DNA from: Chara braunii
Taxonomy: Eukaryota > Streptophyta > Charophyceae > Charales > Characeae
Direction of reading: 5' to 3'
Length of the DNA: 40,052 nucleotides
Assembly: GCA_003427395.1 (NCBI GenBank)
Contig: BFEA01000191.1
Span: 1,961,467 to 2,001,518 of the forward strand
Shown here: one piece after another, positions 1-9,102 of the stretch
Numbering within the stretch: the stretch's first letter is position 1
Layout: every line of letters starts with the position of its first letter
Position numbers and translations under genes: made by a program
The notes under the pieces: generated by a model
The model's database searches: none
Told to the model about the DNA's origin: nothing
The model's input: only the letters and a program-made list of their open reading frames with translations

Positions 1-140
1 TATATTTTTTACTTTTTTTTTCTGTTTTTCTTTTAGCCCTTAGAAAATCTCTGTGAACCTCCCCCCAAAAAAACTCTGTGTCATTTCTTGTTTTTGTTTG
101 TTTTTTTCATTGTGCTTTTTTATTTTTTTCTTCGTTGGCC
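1..140. other. T-rich sequence left of an adapter junction
   Basis: This stretch is T-rich and of low complexity, with no gene or known element visible. It ends directly at a sequencing adapter, so it may not belong next to what follows. Confidence 0.6.
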
Positions 141-177
141 CTGTCTCTTATACACATCTGATGTGTATAAGAGACAG
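141..177. other. Nextera/Tn5 mate-pair junction adapter (assembly artefact)
   Basis: The 19-base Tn5 mosaic end CTGTCTCTTATACACATCT (141-159) is followed immediately by its inverted partner GATGTGTATAAGAGACAG (160-177), one A short of a perfect 38-base Nextera mate-pair junction. This is library-construction sequence, not genome. Open frames through it yield the familiar contaminant peptides containing SYTHL or LLYTSD. Confidence 0.95.
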
Positions 178-197
178 GTGTGTGTGTGTGTGTGTGT

Positions 198-234
<37 letters not shown>
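178..234. repeat. (GT)n microsatellite
   Basis: This is an almost uninterrupted GT dinucleotide array of about 57 bases that begins at the right edge of the adapter. A repeat touching an adapter is a typical site for assembly misjoining. Confidence 0.95.
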
Positions 235-237
<3 letters not shown>

Positions 238-753
238 TCGCGATATGGCTGGCTCTCACACAGCAATTCCTCTCTGTTCACTTATCCACCGAGCACCAAC
301 CCGACCACCTGTCGTCCTTTACCTTAAAGAACCCTTCGAGTGGTGCGCATTCTTCCGTCCATCACCCCTTACTCATTCGCCCACTTTCGGACACCCACTG
401 CCTTCGCATGCCCCCTCATTCCAGAATACTCCCTGTCTCCGAAGCGGGTAAGAGTTCCGAGCATGAAGATAGTGTCTTGTGTAGAGATGCTGTGCTATCA
501 TGGGAAGGCGATACGGTGTACAGCGACGACGAATAAAAGAGAACGACGACCAATAGCAACAATAGCAGCAAGAAGACACAGCGACGCCCATTAGCTTCAA
601 CGGCATGAAGACGACCTGCGTACAAGGCCAGCAAGCATGCTCGAATCCACAACAAGTACGAAGCCGACGTGAGAAAGATCCCTCCCCTCTCCCCCCTCCC
701 CCGCCCTCTTACCCGAAGCCCGCCTACCGGCTTCGGGCCGGCCTTGGCGGGCG
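235..753. other. No recognisable gene
   Basis: This is unique-looking sequence of mixed composition with a C-rich patch near 680-710. One frame gives an acidic peptide that ends near 534, but it starts inside the GT array and matches no family I know. Around 718-745 there is a short GC-rich inverted repeat (gcctaccggcttcgggccggcc). I see no further structure. Confidence 0.4.
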
Positions 754-827
754 CTCAGTTCAGGCTGTGAGGCTGCATGCCTCAACGGTCACTTTTCTGC
801 AAAACGGTAACTTCCAGTGCCTTTTTA

Positions 828-940
828 GGGCCTACCAGTGGCACTACTCGCCATACGCCAAAATTTTGAATGCACCTGGACGATACTTCGGTTCCGATTC
901 ATTCCGACTTTTGGCGAATGGCGAATAGTGCAACGAGGCC
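828..940. mobile_element. Small palindromic MITE in R1, copy 1
   Basis: The left end is GGGCCTACCAGTGGCACTACTCGCCATACGCCAAAA. Read inverted, the right end is GGCCTCGTTGCACTATTCGCCATTCGCCAAAA. The two match over most of about 35 bases around an interior of roughly 45 bases. The TIR opens like that of the Harbinger element at 32625 (GGGCCTCGTT), which suggests a non-autonomous PIF/Harbinger relative. TA lies on both flanks. The same element sits at the same place in R1 copy 2, so insertion preceded duplication of R1. Confidence 0.65.
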
Positions 941-950
941 TACAGTAGTT

Positions 951-965
951 GTACAACTCACGATC
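951..965. repeat. 15-bp target-site duplication, left copy
   Basis: GTACAACTCACGATC occurs here and again, identically, at 1063-1077, exactly bracketing the U6-like sequence. Confidence 0.85.
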
Positions 966-1062
966 GTCCTTCGGGACGTCTGTTAAAATTGGAACGATAC
1001 AGAGAAGGGTGATTAGCATGGCCCCTGCGCACTCAAGGATGACACGCATACATCGAGAAATG
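966..1062 (+). pseudogene. U6 snRNA retropseudogene
   Basis: The sequence follows spliceosomal U6 snRNA almost end to end. It has a short 5' hairpin (GTCCTTCGGGAC), then AAAATTGGAACGATACAGAGA, ATTAGCATGGCCCCTGCGCA, AAGGATGACACGCA and ATCGAGAAATG. The catalytic ACAGAGA box and AGC triad are intact. Departures from conserved U6 are a four-base insertion (GGTG) after ACAGAGAAG, a three-base insertion (CTC) before AAGGATGACACGC, and loss of the 3' end including the terminal T-run that RNA polymerase III needs. No TATA-like box lies at the expected upstream distance. The body is flanked by identical 15-base direct repeats, the mark of reverse-transcribed insertion. I call it a pseudogene. A divergent expressed U6 is much less likely. 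Confidence 0.88.
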
Positions 1063-1077
1063 GTACAACTCACGATC
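1063..1077. repeat. 15-bp target-site duplication, right copy
   Basis: This is a perfect repeat of 951-965. The U6 body runs straight into it with no A-tail between. Confidence 0.85.
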
Positions 1078-2135
1078 AGCCACAGGATTTCTTGTGTTTT
1101 TTCTGTTTTTAACCTTTTTTCGTTTTTGTTTTTCCTTTCCTGACCGCTGCTTTTGTGGACCCGGTTGCGCGCGTTTTAGCTTTCTGCCCGTTGATCTTCA
1201 GAATCTACGGCCATAAGTGAACAACGGGGGCTAGCGGGACCTGCCCCTCGTGGCCAGGTCCCACTAGCGAGAAGGATCGGATCAAGCGCCTGGATCTGGA
1301 TGTACGGAGATGCAGAAAAGCAGAAAACAGATCAGTCACGACTCTCTGCACCCCTCTCCACAAACACGTCTAGATTCGGGCATTAAATCCAATTTTGTTT
1401 GCTGGTGGGACCCGATCCGCGTGCTACTGGACTTTAGAGGGGGGGATAGGCGGGGGGGATGAGGGGAAGTACTACCGTAGGGAGGGTTCGCCTGAGGGCG
1501 TACTCACACTGACACTTTTTTACCTCTTTCTGGACGGAATTAGGGTCAGATGCATACAGGTCGGAACGTAGATGCAGCCAGATGCGTTTGTGATACTGCT
1601 ACCCTACTGTCAGTAACCCCTGAGCCGCGTTTTCATCCCTTTTCCCGCCACCCTCTTTTTCTGTTTCTCGTTTGTTTTCTTGTGTTTTTGGCTGCGACGG
1701 CTTTTTTTCCAAGGGTCGAGGTCCCACCTGTCGGACACGTTTTTTCAACCGTAGATGACAGATCCACGGTCAAGAATGAAGAACGCGCGGAGGGGAGACC
1801 CTGCCTAGGCCCTCAACGGCGAACGTTCCCCTTACCCCAGCGGAGGGAGCGCCAGTCCGATGGAACGTTTGTTCGCCGCGGCGCTATATGCCCCGACGCG
1901 TCCTACCGGTAGCCTCGGTGTGGTGAGGTAAGGCGATCTCCAGCTACCCGTAGCTTCCCTAGTGGAGCAGCGTTCCACTTCACGGAGCCGCAAGCCTCGT
2001 AGCTCGGTTGGCTAGAGCTCTCTCTATTCTGGTTGGTGTGCATGCTCAGTTGGTGTTAGTATGACACCCCATGTACTTGACCCGCAGCCCAGGGCAGTAC
2101 ACATCAACATCTATGAAACAACACACTGGGCGAAT

Positions 2136-2223
2136 GGCCCGGTGGCTCAGTGGTTAGACCACCGGCTGGAAATGCGCATCGCGGTATGAGGTTGCAGGTT
2201 CAAAACTCTGCCTCCTCGGGCAC
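2136..2223 (+). mobile_element. tRNA-like SINE head (tRNA-Ser-like)
   Basis: A good polymerase III A box (TGGCTCAGTGG, 2143-2153) is followed about 54 bases later by a B-box-like GGTTCAAAACT (2197-2207). The first and last bases (GCCCGG and the complementary CTCGGGC) can pair as an acceptor stem, and CTGGAAA resembles a serine anticodon loop. The anticodon stem does not pair, so this is not a working tRNA. It is a tRNA pseudogene or the 5' end of a SINE. A second A-box-like TAGCTCGGTTGG occurs near 2000 without a clear B box. Confidence 0.55.
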
Positions 2224-2479
2224 ATCTACTGTTAGGCGCTTTCATAACGCCCGCCCATTCGCACATCCTACACTGCCTGCGCACCACCCAAGGGGTTAGG
2301 TTCATGATTGTGGTAATGTTGGTAGCGAGCTTTGGGGGGAGGACTGTTTGAGTGGTTGGCCTTTAGGGTTCTGATGAGTATCGAGTGTCAGTGTCTGGGC
2401 TGTCTATTGAGTATGGTCCGATGATCTTTAGGCCTGTCTCGTGTATCCATCATGGGCGGGGGGGGGGATGGGATAGGGG
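2224..2479. other. No recognisable feature
   Basis: This is G/T-rich sequence between the SINE-like unit and the tandem repeat, with a G-run at about 2457-2467. No gene is visible. Confidence 0.4.
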
Positions 2480-4218
2480 GATAGAACATTGTGTAGGGAT
2501 TGAGGGCCTACCTGTGTGTGCCGCTTTGTGGGTGTATCTAGGTGCGCCAACCACAACTGTTTCCTGGCCACATGATCCACCCATGAGAGTCAATACCCAC
2601 ATCCGACGATCCTATAGGTCTCGGGTAGACCGCACTCTCTACACTCCCTTCAATAGTGGTACTGGTTGGGTATTAGGCATATGCAATTTCTACAAGCGGA
2701 CTTCAGGTTGATCTCACGATGCTTATGTTTGTCTGAGTTCTTTGAGTTCCCATTGAGGGGTTGACTGGGCGTAAGTCTCAGGAAGGGCTTTTAGGTAGGG
2801 TATCATTTTAGGCAAGGGGGGGAGGTTTGTCGCATTGATGTAAGAGGGTGGCTTTGCCATCCACAATGTCCGCGCAATTTGATACAGAGGGGGGACGACC
2901 GTGTATAAAGCGACTCGGACGAACACGAATTGGATCAGTAAAATACCATAAGATAGATAATATATATCGACACCGTACCAACGGACTATCGAGGATTAAT
3001 TAGGTTGTGTTACTCGATGTGGTTATATGAATGGAGGGGATAAACCCCAAACACTAATCCACCAACCTCTTGAAAAAAAAATACTGCACGAGGTAGGCAA
3101 TTTGCACCAACGTTAAAATAAATAAATAAATAAAATGCAACAGCATGACAATTATTCATTTCCGTTTCTCTCGAGGATTCACGTTCAGCAACAATAAGAT
3201 TCATAGTTCGTAAGAAGATTGACCTTGAAAATTATAGTAAGAAGATTAAACCGTCTTAAGAAGATTCAGTTCATTAAAATTGACCTTGATAATAGTATCA
3301 ACAGTAAGAGGATTTAACAATTAAAACATATAAATAAAACTTACGAACAATTAACAGCAATAAACAGATACTATGAGAGACAGATTTACATTATCGTTCT
3401 TAACTTGTAATCGTCAACTCTTCCGTAAAATGCAGGATTCTACAAGATTTAAATTTGCGACATTCTTGATAATAGTGACAATTAACAATAATAAGATGCT
3501 ACTCTCTTTCGGCATTTTTCACCTGCTTGACACCTGTTTGATTGCCCTTTTTGGGTTAGGTTGATTTTTTTTTTAATGCGAAATATTCATCAGGCTTCTC
3601 TACCGCAGGAGGTGATGGTGGTTAGGTTGATCTTAATATGATAGTATTATCAATACCAACGAGTTTATTATACTTCTAATCATCACAATATAAAAATTCC
3701 CACGATAAATGAAAGATGAAATAACATTCCACAAAAAAATATATACATATTTAAAAATTATCATTATAATGTTTGTCCAATTATAAAATTTCCAGTTTTA
3801 TTTGACAAGTTTTCATCTAAAATTGATTTTTCCCTTTCAACTACATTTATTTGTTGAAGATGGAATGAAAGTCGGGACGAGTTTATGAAATATGTTAATT
3901 AAACTTTCATTATACTACAAGAAATATCTTTTAACTTATATTGGATTAACCTGTTTACGATTGAAAATTCGTATATAGAATGACAGTCCAATTAAAATAT
4001 TTCATAAACTCGTTCAAACTTTCATTCCATCTCTAGCCTGTCGTTCAAATAAGAAGGGGTACCCCATTATTGAAAGAAAAGTTTTGAATTAAGACGGAAA
4101 ATTTTAAAAGTGGAATGACATTTTTTAAGATGAAACAGAAATTTAAAATTTTAAATATATATTTTTTATAAAATAATTATTTAATTCTATGAAATTTTTA
4201 TGTTGCAAGATCATTTAG

Positions 4219-4290
4219 AGGAGAGGGGGGGGGAACGAGGGGAGGGGAGGGGAGGGGAGGGGAGGGGAGGGGAGGGGGCGGGGGTAAGGG
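4219..4290 (+). repeat. GGGGA minisatellite, G-quadruplex prone
   Basis: A run of GAGGGG units with further G-tracts (gggggcgggggtaaggg) gives many G-runs of four or more separated by one to three bases. A shorter version lies at the equivalent place in copy B. Confidence 0.9.
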
Positions 4291-4803
4291 AAACCTCGAC
4301 CTTAGTCAAAATCTCTTGATGGTTTTGCCTTTCTCATAATTAGGATGATGCATTTGCTATAGTTATGTGCAAACGAAAAGGGGACAATTTATTTTTTATT
4401 TTTTATTTTTTAACTTTCATAACGTTGATAAAATTTAAATAAATAAAGTACTGTCATTGAGACAAATGATAGTTGCGCCAAGTAAGAAAACACTAGAGTG
4501 AGGAAAGTGACACTTCCTACCAACAAAAAAAATATTTCAGCGAGTAGGGATAACACACTTGTATCTGCCAAAAAATAAAATAAGACAAACAAAACAAAAC
4601 AACTGAAGGTCATAGTAAGTAGCACTAACGGAAATTCACTACCTTGGTGAGCGCACGCCTTTGTTCTACACAAGCGCTTAGTGTGCAACTAGTGGGAAAG
4701 GTTCAAGAACGATGTCGAAAGATACACAGGCAGTTCCACACTTCAAGCAATAGTGAGCACCATCAATCGAACAGCAATCGACACACACAACTACAACGAA
4801 CTG

Positions 4804-4885
4804 CACTTGAATAGTCAATGAGTTTTCAAAAAAACACTTAAATAGTCAATGAGTCTTCGAAAATGCACTTAAATAGTCAATGAAG
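4804..4885. repeat. Approx. 33-bp tandem repeat, three units
   Basis: The unit is approximately cacttaaatagtcaatgagt plus ttcgaaaatg. There are three units here and four in copy B, so unit number changed after the large duplication. Confidence 0.85.
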
Positions 4886-5205
4886 CATCTCCTTAATAAA
4901 TTGTTAGTAATTAGTAGTGTAATAGTGAACTTTCACAAGACTTGTCGATTTAATTTCAGCAAATTGGTGTAATCTCCCAACTGCGTACACACGTGATTAC
5001 GGTGAACTTTCATTGTGCTTATCCGTTCAGTTTTCCAAAGGTACTCGCACGTGATTTTCGTGCCTAAAGGTTGAAAGTCTCCCAATTTGCTTTAGAAAGA
5101 AAAAAAACGAATACTCGCTCGACTTATCCATGAGTCATTAGTTGAAGCATCAAAAGGGTAAGTCCTCAGTTGTATATGTTATATGATTTTGTGCCTACGA
5201 TAGGA

Positions 5206-5230
5206 ATATATATATATATATATATATATT
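5206..5230. repeat. (TA)n microsatellite
   Basis: This is an alternating AT run of about 25 bases. At the matching place in copy B (about 8427-8460) there is an A-rich run instead. Confidence 0.9.
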
Positions 5231-5385
5231 GTGCCTACCAACTCACCTATCTTAGTTGGTACACCCACGAACTGTTGAAATACACACTGATGTTGGAATC
5301 CAGATACAATCAGATGAAAAAAATAAAATCATTATGAGTTGTCAGGGGCCAACCAGTTCAGTGATGATATCTCAAGATCGTCGCC

Positions 5386-5690
5386 CTTTCATAAACAAAT
5401 ATAATAGTTACAATTAACAACAATAAGATGCTACTCTCTTTCGACAGTTTTCACCTTCTTGACACGTGTTTGATTGCCCTTTTTTTGTCAGGTTTTTTTC
5501 TTTTTCTTTTTATGCGAACTGTTCATCAGGGTTCTGTACTGCAGGAGGTGATGATGGTTAGGTTGATTTAATATGATAGTATTATCAATACCAACGAGTT
5601 TATTATACGTTTAATCATCACAATAAATATAAAATTTCCCTACCTGTGTGTGCCGCTTTGTGGGTGTCTCTAGGTGCGTCTACCACAATT
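5386..5690. repeat. Chimeric spacer built from pieces of the tandem repeat
   Basis: The span 5386-5640 repeats the block around 3464-3711 (ataagatgctactctctttcg through the ggaggtgatg segment). The span 5641-5690 repeats the block starting near 2512 (tacctgtgtgtgccgctttg). So the gap between copies A and B consists of rearranged repeat fragments rather than unrelated DNA. Confidence 0.75.
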
Positions 5691-7417
5691 GATAGGACAC
5701 TGTGTAGGGATTGACGGCCTACCTATGTGTGCCGCTTTGTAGGTGTATCTAGGTGCGTCGACCACAATTGTTTCCTGGCCATATGATTCACCTACGAGAG
5801 TAAATATCCAAAATCCTACGATCCTATAGGTCTCGGGTAGACCCTACTCTCTACACTCCCTTTAATAGTGGTTGTGGTTGGGTGTTAGGCATACGCAATT
5901 CCTACAAGCGAGCTTCAGGTTGATCTCGCGATGCTTGTGTTTGTCTGAGTTCCCACTGAGGGGTTGACTGGGCGTAAGTCTCAGGAAGGGCTTCTAGGAA
6001 GGGTATCATTTTAGGCAAGAGGGGGAGGTTTGTCGCATTGATGTAGGAGGGTGGCTTTGCCGCCCACAATGTCCGCGCAATGTAATACAGAGGGGGGACG
6101 ACCGTGTATAAAGCGACTCGGACGAACACGAATTGGATCAGTAAAATGCCATAAGATCGATAATATATATCGACACCGTGCCAACGGACTATCGAGGATT
6201 AATTAGGTTGTGTTACTCGATGTGGTTATATGAATGGAGGGGATAAACCCCAAGCACTAATCCACTAACCTCTTGAAAAACATTAGTGCATGAGGTAGGC
6301 AATTTGCATCAACGTTAAAATAAATAAATAAATAAAATTGCAACCGCGTGACAATTATTCATTTTCGTTCCTCTCGAGGATTCACGTTCAGCAACAATAC
6401 GATTCACAGTTCGTAAGAATATTGACCTTGAAAATTACAGTAAGAAGATTAAACAGTCGTAAGAAGATTTAGTTCATTAAAATTGACCTTGATAATAGTA
6501 TCAACAATAAGAGGATTTAACAATTAGCGCATATAAGTAAAACTTACTAACAATTAACAGCAGTAAACATATACTATGAGAGACAAATTTACATTATCGT
6601 TTTTAACTTATAATGGTTCACTCTCATGTAGAATGCAGGATTCTACAAGATTTAAATTTGCGACATTCTTGATAATAGTGACAATTAACAACAATAAAAT
6701 GCTACTCTCTTTCGACAGTTTTCATCTGCTTGATACGTGTTCGATTGCCCTTTTTGAGTTAGGTTGATTTTTTTTTTTATGCGAACTATTCATAAGGGTT
6801 CTCTACTGCAGGAGGTGATGGTGGTTAGGTTGAGCTTAATATGATAGTATTATCAATACCAACGAGTTTATTAGACTTATAATCATCACAATATAAAAAT
6901 TATCACAATAAATGAAAGATGAAATAACATTTCACAAAAAAATATATATATATATATATCATTACAATGTTTGTCCAATTATAAAATTTTCAGTTTTATT
7001 TGACAAGTTTCCGTCTAAAAATGATTTTTCCCTTCCAACTACATCTATTTGTTGAAGATGGAATAAAAGTCAGGACGATTTTATGAAATATTTTAATTAA
7101 ACTTTTATTACACTACAAGAAATATCTTTTAACTTATATTGTATTAACCTGTTTACGATTGAAAATCCGTATATAAAATGACAATCCAATAAAAATATTT
7201 AATAAACTCGTCCAGACTTTCATTCCATTTTTAGCCTTTAGTTCAAATAAGAAGGGATATCCCATTATTGAAAGAAAAGTTTTAAAGTATGACGAAAAAT
7301 TTTAAAAGTGGAATGACATTTTTAAAGATGGAACGAAAATGAAAAATTTAGAATATATATTTTTTATAAAATGATTATTTAATTCTATGAATTTTTTATG
7401 TTGCAAGATCATTTATA

Positions 7418-7480
7418 GGAGAGAGGGGAGGGGGGGAGGGGAACGGGAGGGGAGGGGAGGGGAGGGGGGCGGGGGAAGGG
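7418..7480 (+). repeat. GGGGA minisatellite in copy B
   Basis: This is the counterpart of 4219-4290 with fewer GAGGGG units and a similar gggggcgggggaaggg tail. Confidence 0.9.
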
Positions 7481-7997
7481 AAACCTCGACCTTAGTCTAT
7501 CTCTATGGATGATTCTGCCTTTCTCATAATTATGATGATGCATTTGTCATAGTTCTGTACAAACGAAAAGGGGAACAAAATTATTATTATTTTTTTTTGA
7601 AACTTTTACGACGTGGACACACTTTAAATAAATAAATACCGTCGTTGAGACAAATAACAGTTGCGCCAAGTGAGCAAAGACTGAAGTGAGGCAAGTGACA
7701 CTTCCTACCAACAGAAAAAGTATTTCAGCGAGTAGGGATAACACAATTGTACCTGCCAAAAAGTAAAATAAGACAAAAAAAACAAAATAACTGAAGGTCA
7801 TGGCAAGTAGCACTGACGCGAATTCACTAGAATGGTGAGCGCACGCCTTTGTTTTACACAAGTGTCTATTGACACTGTGCAACTGGTAGGAAAGGTTCAA
7901 GAACGATGTCGAAAGATACACAGGCAGTTCCACACTTCAAGCAATAGCGAGCACCATTAAACAAACAACAATCGACACACGCAACTGCAACGAAATT

Positions 7998-8108
7998 CAC
8001 TTGAATAGTCAATGAGTTTTTGAAAATGCACTTAAATAGTTAATGAGTTTTTGAAAATGCACTTAAATAGTCAATGAGTCTTCGAAAATGCACTTAAATA
8101 GTCAATGA
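7998..8108. repeat. Approx. 33-bp tandem repeat, four units
   Basis: Four units of the cacttaaatagtcaatgagt type are present, one more than in copy A. There are no spacers, so this is not a CRISPR array. Confidence 0.85.
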
Positions 8109-8618
8109 AGCATCTCCTTAATAAATTGTTAATAATTAATAGTTTAATAGTGAACTTTTACGAGACTTGTCGATTTAATTTCAGCAAATTTATGTAATCT
8201 TCCAATTTTGTACGCACGTGATTACGGTGAACTTTCATTAAGCTTATCCGTTCAATTTTCCAAAGGTGCAAGCACGTGATTTTCATGCCAAAAGGTTGAA
8301 AGTCGCCCAATTTGCTTTATGAAGAAAAAAACTGAATACTCGCTAGACTTATCAATGAGTCATCAACTGAAGCATCAAAAGGGTGAGTCCTCAACTGTAT
8401 ATGTTATGTGATTTTGTGCCTACGATAGAAGAAAAAAAAAAAAAAAACGAAAAAAAATATTTTGTGCCTACCAACTCGCTTATCTTAGTTGGGACACCCA
8501 CGAACTCTTGAAATACAGACTCATGTTAGAATCCAGATACAATCAGATGAAAAAAATAAAATCATTATGAGTTGTCAGGGGCCAGTGAGTTCAGTGATGA
8601 TATCTCAAGATTGTCGCC

Positions 8619-8857
8619 AAGGCAAGTAGCAAACGACGGCTCCATATTCGAAAGATCTGCGCGCACGCAGCAGGAGTTCAAGCGCATGCAGATGAGAAAC
8701 ACCCGCAAGCACAAGAAGCTTTCTGGCTGCTTACTTACCGCGATATTCACTCGAATAGAACGTACGGTCATTATCACTACATCTATAGACCGGATGGTGC
8801 CCCAAATACAGCAAGAATGACCGCGCATTTTATTTGGGAGAAGACGACACTGGATAT
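8619..8857. other. Possible coding remnant between the tandem repeat and the palindrome
   Basis: Base composition becomes more balanced here, and two plus-strand frames stay open to about 8820 and beyond. One reads a charged, Arg/Lys/Gln-rich peptide around 8636-8720. I recognise no family. It may be the flank of the coding sequence whose pieces form the adjacent palindrome. Confidence 0.3.
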
Positions 8858-9102
8858 TCAGCAATGGCAGCCTTCACATCCCGACCTTCCACCTCTACAT
8901 CCTGCGACAGCTGGGTCCGCTGGGGCAACCTAATTGCCTCCTTAAACTTCTTGGGGTCTTCGGCGGACTTCAACTCAGGTGTTGGCGCTCGGCTGGACAC
9001 GCCTTTCTCCTTGCCTTTGCTCCTTTTTCCACACTTTTTTTTCTTCTCCTTTCCTCCTCCGTCCTCCTTTTGCTTCCTCGCCTTGCTTTTCACCTTGTTC
9101 AT
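8830..9102 (-). pseudogene. Lysine-rich coding remnant in the left palindrome arm
   Basis: A 90-codon minus-strand frame starts with ATG and is very rich in Lys and Glu, ending in a KEAIRLPQ ... QDVEVEGRD segment. The right palindrome arm encodes a similar but separately broken version on the plus strand (KLKEAIALPSEPS, then EAEGRNVEAAIAA in another frame). Similarity at peptide level across both arms suggests a real ancestral coding sequence, possibly the charged N-terminal part of a retrotransposon protein. I cannot name the family. Confidence 0.35.

Larger units (their letters stand above)
754..1912. repeat. Dispersed repeat R1, copy 1
   Basis: From ctcagttcaggctgtgaggc to cctaccggtag this matches 15216-16353 in the same order and orientation. 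The shared blocks include gttttagctttctgcccgtt, the ctggtgggac segment, a G-run near 1440 and a segment before 1912. The two copies differ by substitutions and small indels, and copy 1 alone carries a U6 insertion. A 120-codon frame at 1550-1912 is not preserved in copy 2, so I do not call it a gene. The repeat's class is unknown. Confidence 0.8.
2480..5385. repeat. 2.9-kb tandem repeat, copy A
   Basis: From gatagaacattgtgtaggg to caagatcgtcgcc this matches 5691-8618 in order and orientation with modest divergence. It is AT-rich with internal G-rich and 33-bp minisatellites. Two short frames recur in both copies. One is a minus-strand 67-75 codon frame near 2723-2926. The other is a hydrophobic minus-strand frame near 4410-4688 that is longer in copy B. 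Both start with GTG only. A minus-strand CxxC-xx-C motif (YCLKCGTAC) near 4725-4760 also recurs. None is long enough to call a gene. The ends lack TG/CA and no primer-binding site is visible, so it does not look like an LTR. Confidence 0.85.
5691..8618. repeat. 2.9-kb tandem repeat, copy B
   Basis: This is a full second copy of 2480-5385, beginning gataggacactgtgtaggg and ending caagattgtcgcc. Its hydrophobic minus-strand frame (7547-7933) is about 128 codons, with several membrane-like segments, against 92 in copy A. Its first codon is GTG and no homologue is recognised. Copies A and B share the whole internal order, so they arose by duplication of a single unit. Confidence 0.85.

Noticed and set aside
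53-451. 132-codon open frame at the left edge
   Set aside because: It begins at GTG, runs through the sequencing adapter and the GT array, and contains adapter-derived peptide.
966-1062. Functional U6 snRNA gene
   Set aside because: Truncated 3' end, no terminator T-run, no upstream TATA-like box, and flanking target duplications.
2136-2223. Functional tRNA-Ser gene
   Set aside because: The anticodon stem does not pair and the T arm is irregular.
7998-8108. CRISPR-like direct repeats
   Set aside because: Units are contiguous without unique spacers and the setting is a plant-type nuclear genome.
2480-8618. The two 2.9-kb copies as LTRs of one retrotransposon
   Set aside because: No TG..CA ends, no primer-binding site, and the gap between them is made of the repeat itself.
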